This document shows, one piece after another, positions 18,729-26,370 of a DNA stretch of 64,000 nucleotides; position 1 is the stretch's first letter, and every line of letters begins with the position of its first letter. The notes under the pieces were generated by a model. That model searched no databases. It worked only from the letters and a program-made list of their open reading frames with translations, and had not been told where the DNA came from. The stretch lies in NCBI RefSeq assembly GCF_003001905.1, contig NZ_PVNE01000013.1, positions 1-64,000 of the forward strand. Direction: 5' to 3'. The position numbers and the translations under genes were made by a program. Origin of the DNA: Planifilum fimeticola (lineage in GTDB: Bacteria > Bacillota > Bacilli > Thermoactinomycetales > DSM-44946).

Positions 18729-19631
18729 TCACGGGGACGGAGCTCGCTCTTGCCGCTTTACCTTCCCCGGGGAGGCCAACAAAAACAGGGAAAGGAACAG
18801 CAGGAAAGCTCCGACCCACTCCCAGGGGCTGAGACGCTCCCCCAGGAGGGCCACCGCGAGAAGGGTCGCCGTCAGCGGCTCCAGGAGGGCCGCGATGGAA
18901 GCCCGGGTCGCCGTCGTCCGGTTCAGCCCGGTAATGTAAAACATGTAGGCGACGCCCGTGGGCACCAACCCCAGATACAGGATCATCCCCCACGCTTCCC
19001 AGGAAGGACCGGGAAAGCGGAGGAAAGGGAGCAGAAACACCGCTCCGAGAGTGAAGGCGACGGCGACGATGCGAATCGGCGGCAGTTCGCCGGTCATACG
19101 CTTTCCGATCAGGATGTACCCGCCGTAGCAAATGGCGGCTGCAAGCGCCAGCGCATTCCCCGACCACCATCGAGGGTTCACCAGGCCGGCCAGGCTGTCG
19201 ACACCGATCATCAGGATCGTTCCAGCCAGACCCAACACCAAAGCCCCCGTCACCCGAAAGGTGAGCCGCTCTCCGAACGCCCAGCGGGCCACCAACGCGA
19301 CGAACAGCGGAGCGGTGCAGACGGCGAGAAGGGTCGCGGTGGCCACCATGGTTCGATCCACCGCCGAAAAATAGCCCAGCTGATACCCTGCCACCGCCAG
19401 TCCAAACAGCAGGAACCAGCCGGCATGGGAGCGCAGCGGTACCGCCGAGGTCCCGAGGCGGACTCCCTCCCGCCACGCGGCAAACAACAGCAGGGGCGAG
19501 CTGACCAAAAGGCGCCAGGCGGCGACGGCCAGCGGATCGAGCCCGTGTCCGTCCGTCAATCCCTTCCCCACCAGCCCCGCCGTTCCCCAGAGCACGGAGG
19601 CCAGACAGACCCATTTGATTCCTCCACGCAA
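18729..19631 (-). CDS. EamA/DMT-family transporter
   Basis: 300-aa integral membrane protein with ten predicted helices in two EamA repeats. The first repeat is SVLWGTAGLVGKGL to about 135, and the second begins near GNALALAAAICYGGYI. Such proteins export metabolites or amino acids; the substrate cannot be told. The start is TTG at 19631 with GGGAGGGG six bases upstream. A 17-codon ORF with a consensus ribosome binding site lies 87 bp upstream on the same strand. Confidence 0.85.
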   Translation of the reverse strand: MRGGIKWVCLASVLWGTAGLVGKGLTDGHGLDPLAVAAWRLLVSSPLLLFAAWREGVRLGTSAVPLRSHAGWFLLFGLAVAGYQLGYFSAVDRTMVATATLLAVCTAPLFVALVARWAFGERLTFRVTGALVLGLAGTILMIGVDSLAGLVNPRWWSGNALALAAAICYGGYILIGKRMTGELPPIRIVAVAFTLGAVFLLPFLRFPGPSWEAWGMILYLGLVPTGVAYMFYITGLNRTTATRASIAALLEPLTATLLAVALLGERLSPWEWVGAFLLFLSLFLLASPGKVKRQERAPSP

Positions 19632-19718
19632 TGCGATCCCCTCCCGTTGATGGATACCGGGCGGGAATCGACAGCTGTCGGTAAACGTCTGTTTGACCGG
19701 CCGCGGGTCGCTCCCGCC

Positions 19719-19772
19719 CTAGAAGGACAGCGGGAGGTTGCTGGGCGGAGGCAAGACCCCTTTCAGGGCCAT
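19719..19772 (-). CDS. 17-codon leader ORF upstream of the EamA transporter
   Basis: ATG at 19772 is preceded by a textbook AAAGGAGGTGAGCC. It encodes MALKGVLPPPSNLPLSF and a TAG. A Pro-Pro-Pro run, known to stall ribosomes lacking EF-P, sits at codons 8-10. Its small size, strong RBS and position 87 bp before the transporter suggest a regulatory leader peptide. It might also be a bioactive micropeptide. No homolog is known to me. Confidence 0.5.
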   Translation of the reverse strand: MALKGVLPPPSNLPLSF

Positions 19773-19885
19773 CGGCTCACCTCCTTTCGGGTCATGATCC
19801 CCGATGACCGGGAAATCCCCTTCCGGGAAAAAAGGAGAGAAGGCAGGCGGAAACGATTCTGATGCTTCAAAGCGCACCGCATTTT

Positions 19886-20095
19886 TCAGAAAACGGCGAA
19901 GGGCCGTCGGATGCAGTCTTCCGCCGCCTTCACGACCATTTTACCATAAATGGCAACCCACCCCCAGGGGGTCGACTCGACGCAGGGCCAATCCCCCGGG
20001 ATATCCGGAAAGGGGGCCACCGTCTCCGTATCGGAAAACCCTCGCGCTTTCAGGGTCTCTCCGCTGCCGTTCCGACCGTCTCCGCAGGTCCCCAT
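19886..20095 (-). CDS. Hypothetical small protein (doubtful)
   Basis: An open frame of 69 codons lies between mtnA and the EamA leader ORF. It has high third-position GC in line with its neighbours and the peptide PGDWPCVESTPWGWVAIYGK. No clear ribosome binding site precedes the ATG at 20095 and I recognise no family. The rest of 19773-20131 shows nothing else. It could be a remnant or noncoding. Confidence 0.25.
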   Translation of the reverse strand: MGTCGDGRNGSGETLKARGFSDTETVAPFPDIPGDWPCVESTPWGWVAIYGKMVVKAAEDCIRRPFAVF

Positions 20096-20131
20096 AATTA
20101 CACAAAAAGGAAACCGGCGGACCGCATCCTC

Positions 20132-21208
20132 TCACTTCGACGGTTCTTCCATCGCCCGGCGAAGCCCCTCGGCGTAGGGTGGGCGGATCACCCCCCGTTC
20201 GGTAATGATCGCCGTCACGTATTCGGCGGGAGTGACATCGAAGGCCGGGTTATAGACAGACACCCCCTCGGGGGCCGTTCGCTTTCCGAAGCCCTGCGTG
20301 ACCTCTTCGGCGGGGCGCTCCTCGATGGGGATGTCCGCGCCCGTCGGGGTCTCCAGATCGATCGAGGAGGTGGGCGCCGCCACGTAAAAGGGGATTCCGT
20401 GAGCCCGGGCCAGCACCGCCACGCCGTAGGTTCCGATCTTGTTGGCCACATCCCCGTTGGCCGCCACCCGGTCCGTGCCCACGATCACCGCCTGCACCCA
20501 CCCCCTCTGCATGACGGCAGCGGCCATGTTGTCGCAGATCAGGGTGACGTCGATCCCCGCCTGCTTCAGCTCATAGGCGGTCAACCGGGCGCCCTGCAGG
20601 ACGGGGCGCGTTTCGTCCGCGAACACCTTCAGCCGCCAGCCCCGTTCCTTGGCGAGATAGAGCGGTGCAAGGGCCGTCCCGTAGGCCGCCGTCGCCAATC
20701 CGCCCGCGTTGCAATGGGTGAGGACGCCCATGCCGTCCTCGAGAAGGGAAAGGGCGTGTTCCCCGATCCGCCGGCAAACCTCGGCATCCTCCCGCCGGAT
20801 CGTCTCCGCTTCCTGAAGCAGGGCCTCCTTGATCTCCGAAAGGGGCTTTCCCTTCAGGCTTTCCGCCCGGCGAACCATCCGGCGCAGGGCCCAGTGCAGG
20901 TTGACCGCCGTCGGCCGGGAAGTGCCGAGCCGGTCGGATGTCCGATTCAACAGTTGCCAGAAACCCTCCTCGTCCCCCTCAGGAACATCCCGGACCCCCA
21001 GATACAGGCCGTAGGCGGCGGCGATCCCGATGGCGGGGGCGCCCCTGACGGCAAGTTCCCGGATGGCTTCCCGAACTTCCTCGGGCCGGGTCAATTCCAG
21101 GTAGACGGTTTCCGTCGGCAGGCGGCGCTGGTCCAGCAGCATCAAGCGGTCTTCCTTCCACGCCACCGCCGGCGGATGGGGCAGATCCATCCCTGGTTTC
21201 ATCCTCAT
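20132..21208 (-). CDS. mtnA: S-methyl-5-thioribose-1-phosphate isomerase
   Basis: 358-aa enzyme of the methionine salvage pathway converting methylthioribose 1-phosphate to methylthioribulose 1-phosphate. Family segments include [33 protein letters not shown] (catalytic Cys), GADRVA-like [19 protein letters not shown] and [11 protein letters not shown]. The real start is the ATG at 21208, which overlaps the mtnK stop (ATGA). The upstream open frame to 21466 is mtnK in another frame. Translational coupling with mtnK is likely. Confidence 0.95.
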   Translation of the reverse strand: MRMKPGMDLPHPPAVAWKEDRLMLLDQRRLPTETVYLELTRPEEVREAIRELAVRGAPAIGIAAAYGLYLGVRDVPEGDEEGFWQLLNRTSDRLGTSRPTAVNLHWALRRMVRRAESLKGKPLSEIKEALLQEAETIRREDAEVCRRIGEHALSLLEDGMGVLTHCNAGGLATAAYGTALAPLYLAKERGWRLKVFADETRPVLQGARLTAYELKQAGIDVTLICDNMAAAVMQRGWVQAVIVGTDRVAANGDVANKIGTYGVAVLARAHGIPFYVAAPTSSIDLETPTGADIPIEERPAEEVTQGFGKRTAPEGVSVYNPAFDVTPAEYVTAIITERGVIRPPYAEGLRRAMEEPSK

Positions 21209-22422
21209 TCCGCCCCCCCTTCCCGGCGTACCAGATCCGTAATATCGCCGATTCGCCGCATTTCCCCGCGGCGGAGCACCAGCTGCGCCCCGATGCGGAG
21301 CGCCTGCCTTTCCGCGACCGCCCGCACCTCCGGCGGCTCGATCGTTTCCAGATCGGCCACGGGAGCGAGACCGATCACCCGGCGCATCATTTTGCAGCCG
21401 GCAAAACCGGCGGAGTCCTGCAGAAGGCGCAAAATATAAGCATCCCGATAACCCGGGGCGGACCACATCTCATCCTTCACGTGTTCGTCCCACAACCGGT
21501 TGAAGCGCTCCAGAAATCCGTTCCACACGTCCTCCGCCGTTCGGAGCAGCCATTGGCGGTAGGACTTTCGCTCCCCGGGGTCGGCGGTTTGCCCTTCGTG
21601 GGAAGCGTAGGAGAGGAACAGGTTGGCCAGCAGGGCCCCGATATCAAACCCCATCGGGCCGTAGTAAGAAAACTCCGGATCGATCACCTTGGTATCCTGC
21701 TCCGTCACCATGATGGAACCCGTATGCAGATCGCCGTGAATCAGGGCCTGGCCGCAGGTCATGAAGCTTTCCTTCAGGTTGGCGACCTCCCGCCGGAGAT
21801 CCCCGTCGTTCCAGATCGCCTCCACATCCTCGCGGATGAGGGGGTTGAAGGAGTTGGTATCGGCGTCGTAGTAAGGATGGGAGAAGACCAGGTCCTCGGT
21901 GATCTTGCACATCTCCGGATTGATGAAACGGCGCACTCGGGCCTTTTTCTCCTCCGGAGACAGGTAAAGGTCGGAGGTGAAGAACAGGGTCCGCGCCAAA
22001 AACTCCGCCATGTGTTCCGCAAAACGGGGATACCGCTTCCGGGCGATCAACCCCTTCCGCATGATGATGTGATCGGAACAATCCTCCATCGCCGTCAGCG
22101 CCAGATCCGGATCATAATGATATACGCGGGGCACCAGGCCCGGTGCCAGCTCCCCCTGGATTTTGAGCGCCTCCGATTCGATGCGCGCCCGATCCAGCGT
22201 CAGCGGCCATGACTCCCCCACCACCCGGGCGTAGGGAAGCGCCTGTTTCAAGATGAGGCTGCGTCCGGTGGCTGCGTCCACCACGCGAAAAACAAGGTTC
22301 AGATTGCCGTCGCCGATCTCCCGGCTGAACAGCTGGGCATCGGAAGGAAAGAAACCGGGAAGTTTGCTGCGGACGTATTGCACCGCTTCCTCTTCCGTCA
22401 ACGGATGGTATGCGGATGGCAT
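21205..22422 (-). CDS. mtnK: 5-Methylthioribose kinase
   Basis: 405-aa aminoglycoside-phosphotransferase-fold kinase that phosphorylates methylthioribose with ATP. Seen are [11 protein letters not shown] (ATP loop), LILKQALPY (Lys), [13 protein letters not shown] (catalytic HGD) and [15 protein letters not shown] (metal-binding DPEF). First gene of mtnKA. In Bacillus this operon has a SAM riboswitch, but I see no S-box in the 22423-22550 leader. Confidence 0.95.
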   Translation of the reverse strand: MPSAYHPLTEEEAVQYVRSKLPGFFPSDAQLFSREIGDGNLNLVFRVVDAATGRSLILKQALPYARVVGESWPLTLDRARIESEALKIQGELAPGLVPRVYHYDPDLALTAMEDCSDHIIMRKGLIARKRYPRFAEHMAEFLARTLFFTSDLYLSPEEKKARVRRFINPEMCKITEDLVFSHPYYDADTNSFNPLIREDVEAIWNDGDLRREVANLKESFMTCGQALIHGDLHTGSIMVTEQDTKVIDPEFSYYGPMGFDIGALLANLFLSYASHEGQTADPGERKSYRQWLLRTAEDVWNGFLERFNRLWDEHVKDEMWSAPGYRDAYILRLLQDSAGFAGCKMMRRVIGLAPVADLETIEPPEVRAVAERQALRIGAQLVLRRGEMRRIGDITDLVRREGGAE

Positions 22423-22553
22423 GGGACGACCCCTTTCCCTCTGGATTTTTCACTTTCGATTTTTCGGATAATCCGACTCCTTGGGTCCATTTCGACAAAA
22501 GGAGACCATTCCCTCTTTTCATACCCATTTGCAAAGTCCGGTACTCCGAAAAC

Positions 22554-22594
22554 AAAAACCAGCCCCCGTCGGGGGAAATCCCCGGGAAGGCTGG
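22554..22594 (-). terminator. Terminator of the LPxTA protein gene
   Basis: On the minus strand CCAGCC...GGCTGG arms enclose a CCCGG/GGGGG-rich stem and are followed by TTTTTG. It lies just after the stop at 22615. Confidence 0.75.
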
Positions 22595-22614
22595 TATTCG
22601 GAAGGGCTCAAGGA

Positions 22615-23310
22615 TTAGGCGAAGCGGCGACGGAAGGCCAGGATCCCTGCTCCCGCAAGGAGAAGCAGTCCGCCGAACAGCATGCTTTGGGGATGGGAAG
22701 TGGCCGTCTTGGGCAGTTTGCCACCGCCCTGTCCGCCCTTGTTGTTCGGAATCTCGCCGGATTTGTCCTCATCCTTGGACCCATTGTCATCCGGCTTGTT
22801 TTGATCATCCGGCTCGTTGCCGCCCGGCTGATCATCGCCTCCCCCATTTTGGGGCGGTTCGGCGGGTTGACCGTCACCGGGCTTGTCCGGGCAATCCACC
22901 TTGATCCCTTTGGTCCACAGGGCCTTATGCTTTCCTTTCTTGGAAAGCTTGAACCAATAATATCCGGACTTCTCCGGTTTATGGGTGAATTTGCCCACTT
23001 TTTCGGTGTCCAGTTCCAGGGTCCCGCTGTTCACCGGTTGGGCATCCTTGAATTTCCCGGTTTCGGACCAGAATACTTCCACCTGGATTTTCCCTGCGAT
23101 TTTCCCCCAAACTTTGGGAAGCTTCACCTTGACAAAAATCTCATTGCAATCGCCGCCGTACCACTTCTTGAACGGCTTTTCAGGCCACTTGTCCGGCTTG
23201 CAGAAGGAATCCCAATCGTCGTGATGCTTCCCCGTCGCAAAGGTGGCCTGAGGGAACAGCATTCCAAGGGCCAAAACCGCAGCAAACAACAGGATGCCAT
23301 AACGCTTCAA
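22615..23310 (-). CDS. LPxTA-anchored cell-wall protein
   Basis: 231-aa secreted protein. A signal peptide (residues 1-25, ending QATFA) is followed by a domain with Trp and Lys clusters (about 30-140, WYGGDCNEIFVKVKLP) and a Gly/Pro/Asn/Asp linker. The C-terminal sorting signal is LPKTAT (about 198-203) with a hydrophobic helix and RRRFA tail. The LPxTA form of the motif is that used by class D sortases, and such a sortase is encoded at 40333. Two extracellular Cys residues (near 37 and 55) could form a disulfide. Function unknown. Confidence 0.85.
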   Translation of the reverse strand: MKRYGILLFAAVLALGMLFPQATFATGKHHDDWDSFCKPDKWPEKPFKKWYGGDCNEIFVKVKLPKVWGKIAGKIQVEVFWSETGKFKDAQPVNSGTLELDTEKVGKFTHKPEKSGYYWFKLSKKGKHKALWTKGIKVDCPDKPGDGQPAEPPQNGGGDDQPGGNEPDDQNKPDDNGSKDEDKSGEIPNNKGGQGGGKLPKTATSHPQSMLFGGLLLLAGAGILAFRRRFA

Positions 23311-23364
23311 GAGTACCCCTCGCCTTCTGGAATTTGTTGGGATGTATATGAATTCTGTAAATCT

Positions 23365-23393
23365 AATGTACTACGGTGATAGGGGAAGTTCAA
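23365..23393 (-). promoter_or_regulatory. Promoter of the LPxTA protein gene
   Basis: TTGAAC and TACATT are separated by 17 bp on the minus strand, about 55 bp upstream of the start codon. Confidence 0.45.
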
Positions 23394-23435
23394 TAGCCTT
23401 TTTCTCTTTTTCATGCAAAAATCAGAAGGCTCTCG

Positions 23436-24119
23436 TCACAGGCCGAACAGCGGACGGAGCACGGCTTCCATCCCGGCGTAAACGGAGGGGACCAAGGTGC
23501 TGAAAATCGGTCCGAAAACGCGGTCCCCGAGGGGCGTAACGAACAACACGAGAAAAAGGACGATCGCGTAAGTCTCCAACTGCGTCAGCCGAACCCGAAG
23601 GTGCGGCGGCGCCAGATCCTCCAGAATCCGGTACCCGTCCAGCGGCGGCAGCGGAAGCAGATTGAACACGAACAGCACGATGTTGATTCCGATCAAGGCG
23701 TCAAACATCCGGACGAGGGCGCTGTCCTCCGTCGGAACCACGCCGCCCCACTGGGTGAGGACATGCCAGAGAAACAGGCTCACAAAGGCGATCAGCAGAT
23801 TGGCCAAGGGACCGGCCAAGGTTACCAGCACCCCCGCCAGGCGGGGACGCCGAAAATGGAACCGGTTGACGGGGACAGGCTTCGCCCAGCCGAATCCCAG
23901 CAAGAAGACGGCGATGGTCCCGATGGGATCCAGATGGACGAGGGGATTCAAGGTGACCCGCCCCTCCCTTTTGGCGGTGGGATCGCCGAATCGCCAGGCG
24001 GTGTAGGCGTGGGCAAACTCATGGAGGGCAAAGCCCGGCAACAGCGCAAGGGCGATGAAGAGGATCTGATCCGGGGGATAGGCCAAAAAACGCTCCAACT
24101 TTCCACCTTCTTTCACCAT
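23436..24119 (-). CDS. Site-2 protease family membrane metalloprotease (M50, YwhC-like)
   Basis: 227-aa polytopic protein. HEFAH at residues 33-37 supplies two zinc ligands and the catalytic Glu; Asp161 in LPPLDGY is the third ligand. This compact form without PDZ matches the YwhC/Rv-type subgroup of site-2 proteases; substrates are unknown. The ATG at 24119 is preceded by GGAGG, which is itself part of the speD terminator stem. A TTG at 24098 behind GAAGGTGG is an alternative start. Confidence 0.88.
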   Translation of the reverse strand: MVKEGGKLERFLAYPPDQILFIALALLPGFALHEFAHAYTAWRFGDPTAKREGRVTLNPLVHLDPIGTIAVFLLGFGWAKPVPVNRFHFRRPRLAGVLVTLAGPLANLLIAFVSLFLWHVLTQWGGVVPTEDSALVRMFDALIGINIVLFVFNLLPLPPLDGYRILEDLAPPHLRVRLTQLETYAIVLFLVLFVTPLGDRVFGPIFSTLVPSVYAGMEAVLRPLFGL

Positions 24120-24121
24120 TA

Positions 24122-24150
24122 AAGAAGCCTCCGTTCCCGGGAACGGAGGC
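24122..24150 (-). terminator. Terminator of speD
   Basis: A perfect 24-bp palindrome (24127-24150, core CCGTTCCCGGGAACGG) is followed by TTCTTT on the minus strand, 15 bp after the speD stop. Its 3' arm also contains the GGAGG in front of the protease ATG. Confidence 0.75.
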
Positions 24151-24164
24151 GGAGATTCAGTTCT

Positions 24165-24566
24165 TCAGACGGCGACTTCACTTGTCGGAAATTTAGGTTG
24201 GACAACCTCTATGGGACCGTCGCCTCTTCTGAGCACCTTGGGAAACGCCTGTGTCGGTTTCAGCACATCCATCAGGTACTGAATGGCCAACATCGGATCA
24301 ACGGTATACCCGCAGGTATAGCAGTCGAGTGCGGCAAAGCCTTTTTCCGGATAGGTGTGAATCGAAAGGTGGCTTTCCGACAGGAGAACCAGCACGGTAG
24401 CCCCTTGCGGCTCAAACTTCTTGGACTGCACCGACAACACCGTCGCTCCGCACTTTTCGGCAGCCGTCACCAGGTGCCGCTCCAGTTGGGTGACGTCGTT
24501 GAGCAGATGATAATCGACGCCCCACGCATCCATCGCCACATGCCTTCCGAAAGTGGAATACTCCAT
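24165..24566 (-). CDS. speD: S-adenosylmethionine decarboxylase proenzyme
   Basis: 133-aa Bacillus-type (SpeH) decarboxylase making decarboxylated SAM for spermidine synthesis. Self-cleavage is expected between Glu64 and Ser65 (LSESHLSIHTYPE), turning the Ser into the pyruvoyl group. The conserved Cys is in DCYTCG. The start follows GGAAGG. It shares the SAM theme with mtnKA nearby, whose substrate methylthioadenosine arises during polyamine synthesis. Confidence 0.95.
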   Translation of the reverse strand: MEYSTFGRHVAMDAWGVDYHLLNDVTQLERHLVTAAEKCGATVLSVQSKKFEPQGATVLVLLSESHLSIHTYPEKGFAALDCYTCGYTVDPMLAIQYLMDVLKPTQAFPKVLRRGDGPIEVVQPKFPTSEVAV

Positions 24567-24751
24567 CCTTCCGGCCCCCTTCCTAGCAAAAATTTGCGTT
24601 GAGCCAATTTAAGCTAGGATCTGCTCATTCACCACGGGGGAAGGTTAGTCCTCGGAGGTCCCAACCCTTTAAGTGAATCTTGGATCCTACTGACTCAGAT
24701 TGACGCATATAACCGTATCACATTTTATGGGGGAGTTCAAGAGGGATTTCC

Positions 24752-25525
24752 TCACATCCCCATGATATTGTAGCCGCCGTCCACATGAATCACCTCGCCG
24801 GTGATTCCGCGGGACAGAGGACTGGTCAGGAACAAGGCGGTGTCCGCCACTTCGGCGGGATCCGTCGTCTTGCGGAGGGGCGAACGCTCCTCGACGATGT
24901 GCAGCATGGAGTTGAAGTCCTTCACTCCCTTTGCCGCCAGGGTGCGGATCGGACCGGCCGAAATGGCGTTGACCCGGATCCCCGCCGGCCCCAGATCGTG
25001 GGCCAGATAGCGAACGCTGGCCTCCAGGGCCGCCTTGGCCACGCCCATCACGTTGTAATTGGGGATGACCCGCTCCGATCCCATGTAGGTCAGGGTGAGG
25101 ATGCTGCCCCCTTCGGTCATCAGGGGCTTGGCCGCCCGGGCGCAGGCCACCAGGGAATAGGCGCTGATGTCCTGGGCGAGGGCATAACCGTCCCGGGACG
25201 TTTCCACAAAGGGCACTTCCAAATCCTCCGCCTTGGCGAAGGCGATGCAGTGCACCAGCCCGTCGATGCGCCCCCAGACTTCGCCGATCTTGTCGAAGGC
25301 GGAACGCACCTGTTCGTCCGAGGTCACGTCGCATTCGATCAAGGGGGAGCCGGGCATCTCCGCGTCCACCAGTTCCCTCACCCGCCGCTCCAGCCGCTCT
25401 CCCTGGTAGGTGAAGGCCAGCTCCGCGCCGTGGTTGTGCAGGCTCTGGGCGATGGCCCAGGCGATGCTCCGCTTGTTGGCCACCCCCATGATCACTACGC
25501 GCTTGCCCTCCATCAATTTGGTCAT
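24752..25525 (-). CDS. fabI: Enoyl-[acyl-carrier-protein] reductase (NADH)
   Basis: 257-aa SDR-fold enzyme completing each fatty-acid elongation cycle. The FabI-specific nucleotide stretch GVANKRSIAWAIA replaces the usual TGxxxGIG. Catalytic Tyr157-x6-Lys164 and the upstream Tyr147 are present, along with the SAGPIRTLAAKG substrate loop. It is the likely target of triclosan-type inhibitors in this organism. A FapR-type operator and a promoter precede it. Confidence 0.96.
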   Translation of the reverse strand: MTKLMEGKRVVIMGVANKRSIAWAIAQSLHNHGAELAFTYQGERLERRVRELVDAEMPGSPLIECDVTSDEQVRSAFDKIGEVWGRIDGLVHCIAFAKAEDLEVPFVETSRDGYALAQDISAYSLVACARAAKPLMTEGGSILTLTYMGSERVIPNYNVMGVAKAALEASVRYLAHDLGPAGIRVNAISAGPIRTLAAKGVKDFNSMLHIVEERSPLRKTTDPAEVADTALFLTSPLSRGITGEVIHVDGGYNIMGM

Positions 25526-25596
25526 TGTCCACGATTCTCCCTTCTTATTGTATGTAATCGCTCGTCTGAAGGATCACGAGATACTGGCGGATTTCC

Positions 25597-25619
25597 GATT
25601 TAGTACCTGCTACTAAATC
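25597..25619. promoter_or_regulatory. FapR-type operator of fabI
   Basis: GATTTAGTA and TACTAAATC form perfect 9-bp arms around CCTGC. This closely matches the FapR box (TTAGTACCTnnTACTAA) that controls fatty-acid synthesis genes in response to malonyl-CoA. It begins next to the predicted transcription start. Confidence 0.85.
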
Positions 25620-25627
25620 CATATTCC

Positions 25628-25656
25628 AGCGTAGCGGAAAAGCATAGGGATGTCAA
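25628..25656 (-). promoter_or_regulatory. Promoter of fabI
   Basis: A consensus TTGACA (25656-25651) and a weak TACGCT (25633-25628) are separated by 17 bp. The -35 overlaps the stop codon of the upstream lipoprotein gene. Confidence 0.55.
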
Positions 25657-26333
25657 TTGAGCGCTCCGGGATCGGATTTGCCATCTTCTTCTTTTCTTTT
25701 CACATCCAGCGGAAAGGTGAATTCCCGCCTTTGGGAGATGATCTTGCCCTTGGAGGTGTAGAGGATTCCCGTGGTCACCGACAGGCTGTTCACGCCTTCG
25801 ACCGGCCGGCACAGAGGGAGATACAGCTCTTTGCCCCACTCTGTACGACCCTCAAATTCCAGTTCGGAAGCATTTAGGTCCCTTTCGGCCACATCAACCG
25901 CTTCGCCGCTAAACAGCTTCAACCGTTCAACCGGCATCCAGCGAAGCTTCTCCTCCCCGCCACCTTCCACTTTATAAAACAGGTTCAGGAGGTAAACTTC
26001 CTCCCCCGTGCAGGCTCCATTCGACAACCTCCGCCGATTCTCCGGACTCAAATTCGTCCATCGATGAAATTCCAGCGATACCAACTTTAGCCGCATGGGT
26101 CCCACCTGAACCGTTTCCCCCAAGGCCACCCTCCGGATCCATCGTCTTTTCCCTTTTTCCGTCACGATCCAATCTCCCTCGCGCACCGGCTCCCGCACGT
26201 TGCCTCCCACTTCGCCTTCCATCCTCTTCGGAAGGCTTTCCGCCCCCATCTCTTTGGAGAGGGATTGCCCGCTTTCACAGGAGGACAATATCGCAACCAT
26301 ACCTATGACCAGTATTGCCATCCACTTTCTCAT
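25653..26333 (-). CDS. Putative lipoprotein of unknown function
   Basis: 226 aa. An N-terminal hydrophobic segment ends in a lipobox (ILSSC, Cys19), followed by a Ser/Glu-rich linker. A domain from about 55 has alternating strands (WIRRVALGETVQVGPMRLKLVSLEF, VYLLNLFYKVEGGGEEKLRW) resembling the immunoglobulin-like DUF4352 type. No catalytic motif is visible. It lies 37 bp after the BmrD-like gene and may be co-transcribed with the exporter. Confidence 0.7.
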   Translation of the reverse strand: MRKWMAILVIGMVAILSSCESGQSLSKEMGAESLPKRMEGEVGGNVREPVREGDWIVTEKGKRRWIRRVALGETVQVGPMRLKLVSLEFHRWTNLSPENRRRLSNGACTGEEVYLLNLFYKVEGGGEEKLRWMPVERLKLFSGEAVDVAERDLNASELEFEGRTEWGKELYLPLCRPVEGVNSLSVTTGILYTSKGKIISQRREFTFPLDVKRKEEDGKSDPGALN

Positions 26334-26370
26334 CCGTAACTTCCCTGCTCCCCCAAAGAAACCGTCACCT

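Noticed and set aside
22423-22550. Expected S-box riboswitch in front of mtnK
   Set aside because: None of the conserved core strings (GAGGGA, GGCAACC, GGTGCCAA) is present on the minus strand.
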